Below, one piece after another: positions 42,292 to 50,515 of a stretch of 64,000 bases of DNA. Source of the stretch: Streptomyces sp. NBC_00775 (GTDB taxonomy: Bacteria; Actinomycetota; Actinomycetes; Streptomycetales; Streptomycetaceae). The stretch is from the NCBI RefSeq assembly GCF_036347135.1, contig NZ_CP108938.1:2604001-2668000 (forward strand), read 5' to 3'. A program made the translations under genes and the position numbers. The stretch's first letter is position 1. Every line of letters starts with the position of its first letter. Below the pieces are notes generated by a model. That model did no database searches. It was not told where the DNA came from and saw only the letters and a list, made by a program, of their open reading frames with translations.

Positions 42292-43443
42292 CTACGCGCC
42301 CGCGACCTCGATCACCGTGGCCGACCCCATGCCGCCTCCCGCGCACATCGCGGCGACGCCGATCCCCCCGCCGCGGCGGCGCAGTTCGTGGACGAGGGTG
42401 ACCAGCATCCGCGCGCCGGTGGCGGCGACCGGGTGGCCGAGTGAGCAGCCGCTGCCGCTCACGTTCACCCGGTCCGGGTCGAGGTCGAGCTGTCGTACGG
42501 CCGCGACGGGCACCACGGCGAACGCCTCGTTGATCTCGAAGAGGCCGACGTCGGAGAGCAAGAGTCCCGCGCGCTTGAGCGCCTTGGGAATCACCTTCAC
42601 CGGCGCGAGCCCCATGTCCGCGGGATCGACGCCGACGGACGCCCACGACCGGACGACGGCCAGCGCCGGCAGGCTCTCCCGGGACGCCGTCGTGTCGCTC
42701 GCCACGACCAGGGCGGCCGCGCCGTCGTTGGCACCTCCGGCGTTGCCCGCCGTGATGCTGAATCCCTCGATCTCCGGGTGGAGCGGCTTCAGCGCGGCCA
42801 GCCGCTCCGCGCTCGTGTTGCGACGCGGATGCTCATCGACCGAGAAGAGGCCGTGCGGGGTCTCGATCGCCACGATCTCCTCGTCGAAACGGCCCTCGTC
42901 GATGGCGCGAACGGCGTTCCGGTGCGAGCGCAGCGCCCACGCGTCCATCTCCTCACGGCTCACGCCCGCGCGGACGGCCGTGTTCCAGCCCACCGTGATC
43001 GACATGTCCGTGTTGGGGGCGTCGGGCCGGTCGGGGTGGGTGGGCGACATCCAGGGTTCCCACTCGCCGTCGACCCGCCTGGTCGACCTCGGCGCGGTGG
43101 AAGCCGAGTTCACGCCCCCCGCGATGACGAGTTCGTCCATGCCGGCGCGGATGCTCGCGGCCGCGCCCTGGACGGCGGCCAGGCCCGCGGCACAGTGCCG
43201 GTTGTGGGCGAGCCCGGGGACCGAGGCGAGTCCGGCGGTGAGCGCGGCATGCCGGGCGATGACGCCGCCGCCGTACAGTCCCTCGCCGAGGATCACGTCG
43301 TCGACCCGGTCGGGGTCCAGGCCGGCCGCGGCGGCGCTGACGACATGGTGGGCCAGTTCGAAGGCGGTGGTGTCGCGCAGGGTCCCCTTGAAGGCGGTGC
43401 CGATGGGGGTGCGCAGGGCGGACACGAGCACGGCTTCAGGCAT
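42292..43443 (-). CDS. Thiolase
   Basis: Thiolase of 383 aa. Nucleophile in HNRHCAAGLAAVQG, NEAFAVVPVAAV, His in SLGHPVAATGAR and Cys in CAGGGMGSATV are all intact. SITAGNAGGANDGAAAL is the usual loop. Its ATG lies 8 bases inside the end of the ligase gene, so the two are translated together. It supplies the cleavage step for module 2. Confidence 0.93.
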   Translation of the reverse strand: MPEAVLVSALRTPIGTAFKGTLRDTTAFELAHHVVSAAAAGLDPDRVDDVILGEGLYGGGVIARHAALTAGLASVPGLAHNRHCAAGLAAVQGAAASIRAGMDELVIAGGVNSASTAPRSTRRVDGEWEPWMSPTHPDRPDAPNTDMSITVGWNTAVRAGVSREEMDAWALRSHRNAVRAIDEGRFDEEIVAIETPHGLFSVDEHPRRNTSAERLAALKPLHPEIEGFSITAGNAGGANDGAAALVVASDTTASRESLPALAVVRSWASVGVDPADMGLAPVKVIPKALKRAGLLLSDVGLFEINEAFAVVPVAAVRQLDLDPDRVNVSGSGCSLGHPVAATGARMLVTLVHELRRRGGGIGVAAMCAGGGMGSATVIEVAGA

Positions 43444-44926
43444 GGGTGGTCTCCAACTCGGCCAGCAGGATGCGGCGCAGCAGTTTTCCGGTCTCGGTCC
43501 TGGGGAGTTCGGCGCGGAACACGATGGCGTCGGGCGTCTTGGAGGAGCGCAGCCGTTCCTTGACCCACTGCCGGATCTCGGCCGGGTCCCCCTCGCCGAC
43601 GAGGATGGCGACGATCCGCTGCCCCCACTCGGGGTCGGGCAGTCCGACGACCGCCGCCTCGACGATCCCGGGGTGGGCGAGGAGAACGTCCTCTATCTCG
43701 GCGGGACCGATGTTCTCGCCGCCGCGAATGATGGTGTCGTCGGCGCGGCCCTCGATGAACAGATAGCCGTCGGCGTCGAGGCGCCCCCGGTCCCGGGTGG
43801 CGAACCAGCCGTCCCCGTCGAGGGCACTGCGGCCCCCGTATTCGCCGGAGATCTGCTCACCCCGTACGAAGACCAGACCCGTCTCCCCCTCTCCGACCGG
43901 TTTGCCGTTCTCGGTGCGGATCTGGATCTCGACTCCGGGCAGCGGGCGGCCCACCGAGCCGAGCCGGTCCCGTATCGCCGGGTCGTCGGACACCGACGCC
44001 TGCCAGTGGTCGTCCGGGCCGAGGACCGCGATCGAGGAGGCCGTCTCGGTCAGTCCGTAGGCGTTGACGAAGCCCGTCTGCGGGAAGATCCGCAGGGCGC
44101 GCTCCACCACCCGCCGCGGGGTGCGCGCGCCGCCGTAGGCGAGGCTGCGCAGGGCCGGCGCACCGGCGTCGTCGCCGTGGACCTCGGCGACGATCCGGGA
44201 CAGCATCGTCGGCACCACCAGCGCGTGCGTGATCCGCTCCCGCCGTACGGCCTCCAGCCACTCCCCCGCGCCGAACGCCTCCAGATACACCACCCGGCGC
44301 CCGGAGTAGAGGTTCGTCAGCAGGTTCATCAACCCGGCCACGTGGTACGGCGGAACCGCCACCAGCGCCGCGTCGTCCGCCTCCGCCGACGCGAACTCCT
44401 GTGTGTTCAGCACATAGGCGAGCAGATGCCGGTGCCGCAGCACGGCCGCCTTGGGCTCGGCGGTCGTACCGCTCGTATAGAGGAGTACGGCGACGGAGTC
44501 CTGGTCCTGTGACGCGTCGAGGACGTCCGTGTCCGGCTCTTCGCGGTGTACGTCGAGGTTGTCCGGGTTTCCGAGTTTTCCGAGGTTTTCGAGGTCTCCG
44601 ACGAGTGCGTCGAGGTCGCCGGGGCGCAGCACCAGCGCGCCGGGGTGGCGGGCCAGCAGAGCGGTCAACTGGTGGGTGCCGAGGCGGTAGTTGACCGGGA
44701 CGAAGGGAACGCCCGCCAGCGCCGCGCCGAACAGGGCGACGGGGTAGGCGAGATGGTTGGCGCCCAGATAGAGGACGGCCTGGTGCTGCCGGAACCGGTG
44801 GGCGGCGGCCCGCGCCCGGTGCAGCAGTTCGGGGGCTGTCAGGGATCGGCCGCCTGCCGTGATCACCGGTCGATCGCCCCGATCGCCGACGGAGGCTGCC
44901 ATCTCGAGAATCATCGTGATATTCAT
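43436..44926 (-). CDS. AMP-forming acyl-CoA synthetase
   Basis: ANL ligase of 496 aa: P-loop LLYTSGTTAEPKAAVLRHRH, NAYGLTETASS, GWFATRDRGRLDADG, IEGRADDTIIRGGENIGPAE and the catalytic Lys in PRTETGKLLRR. A stretch near residues 105-140 (LENLGKLGNPDNLD) is low-complexity and encoded by short degenerate DNA repeats. The start codon lies within GAGAAT box 2. The acid activated is unknown. It differs clearly from the FadD3-like ligases at 22699 and 52188. Confidence 0.92.
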   Translation of the reverse strand: MNITMILEMAASVGDRGDRPVITAGGRSLTAPELLHRARAAAHRFRQHQAVLYLGANHLAYPVALFGAALAGVPFVPVNYRLGTHQLTALLARHPGALVLRPGDLDALVGDLENLGKLGNPDNLDVHREEPDTDVLDASQDQDSVAVLLYTSGTTAEPKAAVLRHRHLLAYVLNTQEFASAEADDAALVAVPPYHVAGLMNLLTNLYSGRRVVYLEAFGAGEWLEAVRRERITHALVVPTMLSRIVAEVHGDDAGAPALRSLAYGGARTPRRVVERALRIFPQTGFVNAYGLTETASSIAVLGPDDHWQASVSDDPAIRDRLGSVGRPLPGVEIQIRTENGKPVGEGETGLVFVRGEQISGEYGGRSALDGDGWFATRDRGRLDADGYLFIEGRADDTIIRGGENIGPAEIEDVLLAHPGIVEAAVVGLPDPEWGQRIVAILVGEGDPAEIRQWVKERLRSSKTPDAIVFRAELPRTETGKLLRRILLAELETTHA

Positions 44927-44943
44927 GAGAATGCTATTCTCAT
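44925..44943. promoter_or_regulatory. GAGAAT box 2 (operator-like palindrome)
   Basis: ATGAGAATGCTATTCTCAT has 8-bp perfect arms and a 3-base centre. It sits between the divergent ligase-thiolase operon (start 44926) and the SDR operon (start 44981). A second, weaker GAGAATC...GATATTC arrangement lies at 44905-44923. Confidence 0.7.
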
Positions 44944-44980
44944 CTACCTAGAGCCCCGCTTGCAAGAGAGGAAAACCTTG

Positions 44981-45742
44981 ATGCAGATCAGTGGGAGTTC
45001 CGCGGTCGTCGTCGGTGGGGCGGGAGGCCTGGGCGAGGCCACCGTCCGTCGCCTGCACGCGGCGGGCGCGAAGGTCGTCGTCGCCGATCTCGCCGACGAG
45101 AAGGGCAAGGCCCTGGAGCAGGAGTTGGGCGTCCGGTACGTACGGACCGACGCCACCGACGAGGGCGATGTGCGGGCGGCGCTGGCCGAGGCGGAGTCGG
45201 CGGGACCGCTGAGGATCTCGGTGGACGCCCACGGCGGCCCGGCGAGCGGCGGCCGGCTGGTCGGCAAGGACGGCGAACCCCTGGACCTCGCGGGCTTCAG
45301 GACGACGATCGAGGTCTATCTGACCGGTGTCTTCAACGTGCTGAGGCTGGCCGCCGCCGCCATGGCCCGGCAGGAGCCGGTCGACGGGGACAGGGGCGTC
45401 ATCGTCAACACCGCGTCAATCGCGGCGTACGAGGGCCAGATCGGCCAACTTCCCTACGCCGCCGCCAAGGGCGGAGTGGTGAGCATGACCCTCGTCGCCG
45501 CCCGCGATCTGTCACCGCTGGGCATCCGCGTCGTCACCATCGCGCCGGGCACGTTCCTGACCCCGGCCTACGGCAAGGCGGGCGACCAGCTGGAGGCCTA
45601 CTGGGGGCCGAAGATCCCGCATCCCCGGCGCATGGGCCGCTCCCCGGAGTACGCGGCGCTCGTCGAGCACATCTGTGAGAACGCCTATCTCAACGGCGAG
45701 GTCATACGGCTCGACGGCGCGCTCAGGTTCCCGCCGAAGTGA
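44981..45742 (+). CDS. SDR, 3-hydroxyacyl-CoA dehydrogenase type II-like
   Basis: SDR of 253 aa resembling HSD10/FadB2-type 3-hydroxyacyl-CoA dehydrogenases. NAD loop [11 protein letters not shown], the [20 protein letters not shown] active site with Ser, Tyr and Lys, and the typical [15 protein letters not shown]. The NAG-type motif is changed to [10 protein letters not shown], as in this subfamily. ATG 44981 follows AGAGAGG. It is the first gene of a two-gene operon behind box 2. Confidence 0.9.
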   Translation: MQISGSSAVVVGGAGGLGEATVRRLHAAGAKVVVADLADEKGKALEQELGVRYVRTDATDEGDVRAALAEAESAGPLRISVDAHGGPASGGRLVGKDGEPLDLAGFRTTIEVYLTGVFNVLRLAAAAMARQEPVDGDRGVIVNTASIAAYEGQIGQLPYAAAKGGVVSMTLVAARDLSPLGIRVVTIAPGTFLTPAYGKAGDQLEAYWGPKIPHPRRMGRSPEYAALVEHICENAYLNGEVIRLDGALRFPPK

Positions 45743-46533
45743 GCCCCGTGACCGAGACCGAGACCGAGATGAGCGGCCCGCTGAAGGGGAAGAGCGGTTC
45801 GCTGAAAGGGAAAGTGGCGTTCGTCGCCGGCGCCAGCCGCGGCATCGGCAGGACGGTCGCGCTGGCGCTCGCCGAGGCCGGGGCCGCGGTCGCGGTCGCC
45901 GCGCGGTCCGAGGAGGAGGGCCGGCTGCCCGGCACGATCCACGCCGTCGCCGACCGCATCGTGACGGCGGGCGGCCGCGCGCTGGCCGTCCCTTGTGACG
46001 TCACCGTCGAGAAGTCGGTCGAGACCGCCGTGGCCGCGACGGCCGAGGAGTTCGGCGGGATCGACATCCTGATCGCCAACGCCGGGGTCCTCTGGCTCGG
46101 CCCGGTCGAGTCCACCCCGCTCAAGCGCTGGCAGCTGTGCCTGGACGTCAACCTGACCGGCGTCTTCCTCGTCACCAAGGCCGTCATTCCGTACGTCCGT
46201 GAGCGCGGCGGCGGCTCCCTGGTGGCCGTGACGACCGGCGGGGTCGCCATGACCGACCGGGGAGCCAACGCCTACTGGGTCTCCAAGGCCGCGGTCGAGC
46301 GCCTCTACCTCGGGCTCGCCGCCGATCTGAGGCCCGACGACATCGCGGTCAACTGCCTCGCCCCGTCACGTGTCGTCCTCACGGAGGGCTGGCGCGCCGG
46401 GGGCGGAGGCCTCGACATCCCCCCGGAGATGGTGGAACCGCCGGAGGCGATGGCCAGGGCCGCCGTCCTGCTGGCCGGCCAGAACGCCTCCGGCATCACG
46501 GGCACCGTACAGCGCTCGGAATCGCTCGCGTGA
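45739..46533 (+). CDS. SDR oxidoreductase
   Basis: SDR of 264 aa. GASRGIGR coenzyme loop, IANAGVLWLG, and YWVSK in ANAYWVSKAAVERLY with Tyr and Lys present. The position of the catalytic Ser reads VTTGGVAMTD, so Thr or Gly replaces it. The N-terminus PLKGKSGSLKGKV has a small duplication. GTG 45739 overlaps the previous stop. It runs convergently toward the SDR at 46717 with 183 bases between in which nothing clear is seen. Confidence 0.9.
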   Translation: MSPVTETETEMSGPLKGKSGSLKGKVAFVAGASRGIGRTVALALAEAGAAVAVAARSEEEGRLPGTIHAVADRIVTAGGRALAVPCDVTVEKSVETAVAATAEEFGGIDILIANAGVLWLGPVESTPLKRWQLCLDVNLTGVFLVTKAVIPYVRERGGGSLVAVTTGGVAMTDRGANAYWVSKAAVERLYLGLAADLRPDDIAVNCLAPSRVVLTEGWRAGGGGLDIPPEMVEPPEAMARAAVLLAGQNASGITGTVQRSESLA

Positions 46534-46716
46534 AGGGCGGACGCGGCGGGCACACCGTCCACGACGGCCCCGCCGCCCCGGCCGGCCGCTCCCCCCGTTC
46601 CGGAAACTGATGGACCGTCTCCACTCCATCGTGGTCGCAGCGGACACCGGGCCCGGGGCGCGGGTGCCGGCGGCGATACTCTCGGCCGCGATCAGTGGCG
46701 CCGCCGTACACCAGGC

Positions 46717-47553
46717 TCACGGCCGGCCGGACCGTCCGCGCACGGCGGCACACACGCCGCCGTCGACCAGCAGGTCGATCCCGGAGAGGAAACCGGCCTC
46801 GGCCGACAGCAGGAAGGCCACGGCGGCGGCGACGTCCTCGGCGCGCCCCGTACGGCCGAGCGGGGTCTGCCGTACGAGCGCGTCCATGGTCGGATGGCTC
46901 GCCGCTTCCTGCTGCCCCTGAGGGGTGTCGATGACGCCGGGCGAGACCGAGCAGATACGGGCGCCGAGCGGCCCGAGGCGCACCGCCTCCCGCCGTACGA
47001 AACGGTGCACCCCGTGCTTGGCCCACGTGTACGCCGCACCCGTGTCCTCGACGGACGGCCCGAGGGCGTCGCGGATCCGGTCGAGGAAATCCTCGCCGAG
47101 CGGGTCCTCCAGGATCGCGGCGACCGCCGGATCGGCGTCGAGGCCGGCGAGAAGCGGTGCCATCGAGGCGAAGCACACGATGGCCGTCCCGGCCGTGGCG
47201 AGCGGGCGCAGCGACTCGACCAGCAGCGCGGTCCCGACGAGGTCGACGGTGAAGATGCGCCGCCAGTCCGCCATGGTGGGGGAAATACCGGCGGCGTGGG
47301 CGACGGCCCGCAGGGCGCCGAGTTCGTCGACCCGGGCGGCGAGCCGGGCGAGGCCCTCGGCGTCGGTGATGTCGAGGACGAACGGCTCGACGGCGGCCCC
47401 GCCTCCCGTGGCCGACAACTCCTTGGCCGCCGCGGTCACGGTCGTCTCGTCCCGGTCGACGAGCAGCAACGTGTCCACCATGCCGGTCAGCCGCTCCGCA
47501 CAGGCCAGGCCCATGCCGCGCCCGGCTCCGGTCGCGATCCCCACGGTCGTCAT
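46717..47553 (-). CDS. SDR oxidoreductase
   Basis: SDR of 278 aa and last gene of the eight-gene operon that starts at 54790. Coenzyme loop ATGAGRGMG, catalytic Tyr and Lys in AAYTWAKHGVHRFV, Ser in CFASMAPLL, and the C-terminal FLLSAEAGFLSGIDLLVDGG. A longer insertion (about residues 125-150) separates Ser from Tyr, as in 3-alpha-hydroxysteroid dehydrogenase-like SDRs. ATG overlaps the VOC stop. Confidence 0.88.
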   Translation of the reverse strand: MTTVGIATGAGRGMGLACAERLTGMVDTLLLVDRDETTVTAAAKELSATGGGAAVEPFVLDITDAEGLARLAARVDELGALRAVAHAAGISPTMADWRRIFTVDLVGTALLVESLRPLATAGTAIVCFASMAPLLAGLDADPAVAAILEDPLGEDFLDRIRDALGPSVEDTGAAYTWAKHGVHRFVRREAVRLGPLGARICSVSPGVIDTPQGQQEAASHPTMDALVRQTPLGRTGRAEDVAAAVAFLLSAEAGFLSGIDLLVDGGVCAAVRGRSGRP

Positions 47554-48005
47554 GCGTTCGTCCCTCCCTCGCCCCAGTACTTCTCCAGCCCCGGCTGTGC
47601 CGCCCGGTCGACGAGTTCGACCAGGAAGCCGGTCGTGCCGCGCAGGAAGGCGAACGGGGTGCCGCCGGGCCCCGTACGTGACGCCTCCCTCACGAATCCA
47701 TGGCGTACGAGCTCGGCGGCGTCCGCGACCACGTCGTCGGACCAGTAGCCGGCGTGGTGGATTCCGGTGCCGCCCGCCGGTTCCCAGAGAGTCCCCGGGA
47801 TACGCCGGACGATCTCCAGCCGGGGTGACGTCCTGGAGTACACGCACCTCATGTCGAGGACGGCCTCGCCGGTCGGCAGCGTCACCGGGACCGGCCCGCC
47901 GATCTCCGCGCACCACTCGTATCCGAACGCGGTGGAGAACTCGGCCAGGGTCGCCTCGAAGTCCCGGGCGACGATGCCGAGATGGAACTGGTCCTCGGCC
48001 CTCAT
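47550..48005 (-). CDS. VOC-family protein, epimerase-like
   Basis: Vicinal-oxygen-chelate protein of 151 aa with two beta-alpha-beta modules. Candidate metal ligands His8 (DQFHLGIV), Glu64, His84 (GIHHAGYW) and Glu130 (GFLVELVD) sit at places comparable to the ligands of methylmalonyl-CoA epimerase. It is encoded in the same operon as the B12 mutase, where an epimerase would be expected. Lyase or isomerase chemistry on another CoA ester cannot be excluded. ATGA overlaps on both sides. Confidence 0.8.
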   Translation of the reverse strand: MRAEDQFHLGIVARDFEATLAEFSTAFGYEWCAEIGGPVPVTLPTGEAVLDMRCVYSRTSPRLEIVRRIPGTLWEPAGGTGIHHAGYWSDDVVADAAELVRHGFVREASRTGPGGTPFAFLRGTTGFLVELVDRAAQPGLEKYWGEGGTNA

Positions 48006-49096
48006 GACTCGGTCACCGCCCCTACGGCTGTGGCGGCGCCGTGCTCGCCCAGGCGCGGCGGCGGCCGGTAGTCGGGCTCGTATCCCGCCACCCGGACCGG
48101 GCTGCCCACCAGCCGGAAGCCGCCGGCCCGCACGACCGCCTCCGGGGTCGCGGTCAGCGACTCGGACAGCGTCCGTACGGCGGCCGCCGGTATCCCCAGG
48201 GGGCGCAGCCGTGACTCCCAGCCGGCGGCGGTGTCACCAGCCAGGGCCTGGGTCACCGCGGCGAGCACCTCCGCGCGGTGCTCCGCCCGCTCGGCCATCG
48301 TCGGGAACCCCTCGATGCCCGCTTCCGCGGCGAAGGACTTCCAGAAGCCGTCGTGCGTGATGAAGAGAGCCAGATGTCCTTCGGCCGTCGCGAAGAGCTG
48401 CGCCGGCACGTAGTACGAGTGCGCGCCGAGGGGCAGCCGCCGCGGCTCTACGCCCTCGTTCAGGTAAGCCGATGCCCGGTAGTTGAGCTGAGAGAGCATC
48501 ACATCCCGTAGGCAGACCTCGACTTGGCCGCCGCGACCGGAGACGATCTGGGCGAGCAGGCCGAGGGCCGCGGTAAGCCCGGAGGAGTTGTCGGCCGCGG
48601 AGTACCCGGGCAGGGTCGGCGGCCCGGCCGGGTCGCCGGTGAGCGCGGCGACGCCGGTGGCCGCCTGGATCACATAGTCGAAGGCCGGTTCGTCACTGCC
48701 GTTCAGGCCGAAGCCGGTGAGCGCGACGCACACGATCCGCTCGTTCCACCGCTTCAGGTCCTCATAGGTGAGCCCGAGCCGGCGGATCACCGACGGCTTC
48801 ATATTGACCAGCAACGCGTGGGCACCTGCGACGAGTTCGCCCAGCCGGTCCTGCCCCTCGCCCGTCGTGAGGTCGAGGCAGACGCTGCGCTTGCCCCGGT
48901 TGAGGCTGGCGAAGTAGGCGTCGCTCACCTGGCGCGAGATGTCACCGCCCGGCGGTTCGATCTTGGTGACCTCGGCGCCGAGGTCGGCGAGCATCATCGT
49001 GGCGTAGGGGCCCGCCAGCAGATGACCGACCTCCAGAACGCGTATGCCCGCCAACGGGCCTGATTTTCCCTGCTGTTGGGGCTGCCGGGCGGTCAT
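48002..49096 (-). CDS. Family III CoA-transferase (CaiB/BaiF)
   Basis: CoA-transferase of 364 aa in normal order: LAGIRVLEVGHLLAGPYATM, ADLGAEVTKIEPPGGD, NRGKRSVCLDL, and the catalytic Asp in AFDYVIQAATGV. The late segment FATAEGHLALFITHDGFWKSF is typical. It is coupled by ATGA to the luciferase-like gene before it and the VOC gene after it. It probably exchanges CoA between pathway acids. Confidence 0.92.
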   Translation of the reverse strand: MTARQPQQQGKSGPLAGIRVLEVGHLLAGPYATMMLADLGAEVTKIEPPGGDISRQVSDAYFASLNRGKRSVCLDLTTGEGQDRLGELVAGAHALLVNMKPSVIRRLGLTYEDLKRWNERIVCVALTGFGLNGSDEPAFDYVIQAATGVAALTGDPAGPPTLPGYSAADNSSGLTAALGLLAQIVSGRGGQVEVCLRDVMLSQLNYRASAYLNEGVEPRRLPLGAHSYYVPAQLFATAEGHLALFITHDGFWKSFAAEAGIEGFPTMAERAEHRAEVLAAVTQALAGDTAAGWESRLRPLGIPAAAVRTLSESLTATPEAVVRAGGFRLVGSPVRVAGYEPDYRPPPRLGEHGAATAVGAVTES

Positions 49097-50049
49097 CGCA
49101 AGTCCGCCGCGATGCCGGCGAGCACCTCGCGGGTACGGCGCTTGGAGGCGACCAGTGCGTCGCGGCCCTCCCCGAGGGGCAGCAGCCGTACGGACAGGTC
49201 GGTGACCCCGGCGTCCGCGAACCGCCGGAACCGGTCCGCGATGGCCGTCTCGTCACCGGCCGCGCACAGGTCGCCGATGTCCTTGGCGTCGCCGTAGTCA
49301 AGCAGCCGTTGGTAGTTGGGGGAGATCTCCGCCTCCCCGAGAATGCGGTTCGCACGCTCGCGCGCCGCGTCGACCTCCGACGGCCGGCACAGGCAGACCG
49401 GGATGCCCGCGACGACCCTGGGCGCCGGACGCCCGGCGCCCTCGGCCGCCTTGGTGATGCGCGGTACGACATGCTCGGCGACCGCGCGCTCGTCGGCCAT
49501 CCACAGCACGGTCCCGTCGGCCCGCTCGCCCGCGAGGGCCAGCATGACCGGGCCGAGCGCGGCGAGCAGCACCGGCAACGGGCTTACCGGGCCGAGATCG
49601 AGCGGGTTGTGCACGGTGAAAGTGGCGTTCTCGACGTCGACCGGGCCCGGTCCGCCGAGGGCCTTGTCCAGCACGTCGAGGTAGTCGCGGGTGAGCCCGG
49701 CCGGACGCTCGTACGGCAGGCCGAGCATGTCCCGCACGATCCAGTGGTGCGAGGGCCCGATGCCCAGGGCCAGCCGCCCGCGCGCGGCGGCCTGCGCGGA
49801 CAGTGCCTGCCGCGCCAGCGCGACCGGATGCTGCGCCTGCAGGGGTACGACGGCCGTGCCCAGCTCGATCCGCGCGGTCCGCGCTCCCATCAGCGCCACA
49901 GCCGTCAACGCGTCGAAGTCCGTGGGGATTTGAGGCACCCACGCGGTGTCGAGACCCGCGTTCTCGGCCCAGGTCACATCGTCGATCATCCGCGCGACCT
50001 TCCGCGCGGAGTCCCCTCGCTCCGGCCCGATCATCACACCGACACGCAC
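49093..50049 (-). CDS. LLM-class (luciferase-like) oxidoreductase
   Basis: F420- or FMN-dependent oxidoreductase of 318 aa. RVGVMIGPERGDSARKVAR, AENAGLDTAWVPQIP, ARGRLALGIGPSHHWIV and PLPVLLAALGPVMLALAGE are the usual landmarks. The GTG at 50049 follows GGAGG. A 46-base gap filled by 12-bp repeats separates it from the mutase small subunit. Such enzymes often handle 3-keto or enoyl intermediates in actinobacterial CoA pathways. Confidence 0.88.
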   Translation of the reverse strand: MRVGVMIGPERGDSARKVARMIDDVTWAENAGLDTAWVPQIPTDFDALTAVALMGARTARIELGTAVVPLQAQHPVALARQALSAQAAARGRLALGIGPSHHWIVRDMLGLPYERPAGLTRDYLDVLDKALGGPGPVDVENATFTVHNPLDLGPVSPLPVLLAALGPVMLALAGERADGTVLWMADERAVAEHVVPRITKAAEGAGRPAPRVVAGIPVCLCRPSEVDAARERANRILGEAEISPNYQRLLDYGDAKDIGDLCAAGDETAIADRFRRFADAGVTDLSVRLLPLGEGRDALVASKRRTREVLAGIAADLR

Positions 50050-50074
50050 AATGCCTCCAACTGTTCGAGAGCCA

Positions 50075-50110
50075 CTTCGACAGCTATTTCGACAGCTACT
50101 TCGACAGCTG
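50075..50110 (-). repeat. Three 12-bp tandem repeats over the small-subunit stop codon
   Basis: Units CTTCGACAGCTA, TTTCGACAGCTA and CTTCGACAGCTG (plus strand) follow each other at 50075, 50087 and 50099. On the minus strand the junctions read as TAG stop codons. The true stop of the mutase small subunit is the first of them, and the remainder forms the spacer. Confidence 0.75.
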
Positions 50111-50515
50111 TCCGAGATCCGACAGAGCGCGGACTTCCGCCACGATGGCGTCGAGAGAGGTACCGGTCGGGAAGACCGCGGCGGCGCCCGCGGCCCGCAG
50201 CCGGGGCACGTCGGCCGGAGGGACGGTCCCGCCGACGACCACGGCGATGTCGACCGCGTCGGCGGCGCGCAGCCCCTCGATGACACGGGTGGTCAGGGCG
50301 AGATGTGCCCCGGACAGGATGCTGAGGCCGACGATGGAGACGTCCTCCTGGATCGCGGTCGCCACGATGGTGTCGACGCGCTGGCGGATCCCGGTGAACA
50401 CCACCTCGAAGCCCGCGTCGCGCAACGTGCGCGCGACGATCTTGGCACCGCGGTCATGGCCGTCGAGACCGGGTTTGGCTATGAGGACGCGCGCGGCCTG
50501 GCCGGGGGCCGCCAT
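50096..50515 (-). CDS. B12-binding small subunit of acyl-CoA mutase
   Basis: Cobalamin-binding protein of 139 aa. It has the base-off/His-on signature KPGLDGHDRGAKIVARTL (DxHxxG), SILSGAH and the GGTVPPAD loop. It is the separate cobalamin domain of a split mutase whose catalytic subunit is encoded immediately upstream (TGATG overlap at 50513-50517). Length equals that of IcmB-like subunits. Confidence 0.94.
   Translation of the reverse strand: MAAPGQAARVLIAKPGLDGHDRGAKIVARTLRDAGFEVVFTGIRQRVDTIVATAIQEDVSIVGLSILSGAHLALTTRVIEGLRAADAVDIAVVVGGTVPPADVPRLRAAGAAAVFPTGTSLDAIVAEVRALSDLGQLSK

Noticed and set aside
46534..46716. Possible small gene in the convergent gap between two SDR genes
   Set aside because: Frames on both strands run on into neighbouring genes without a ribosome site. 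I see nothing functional there.
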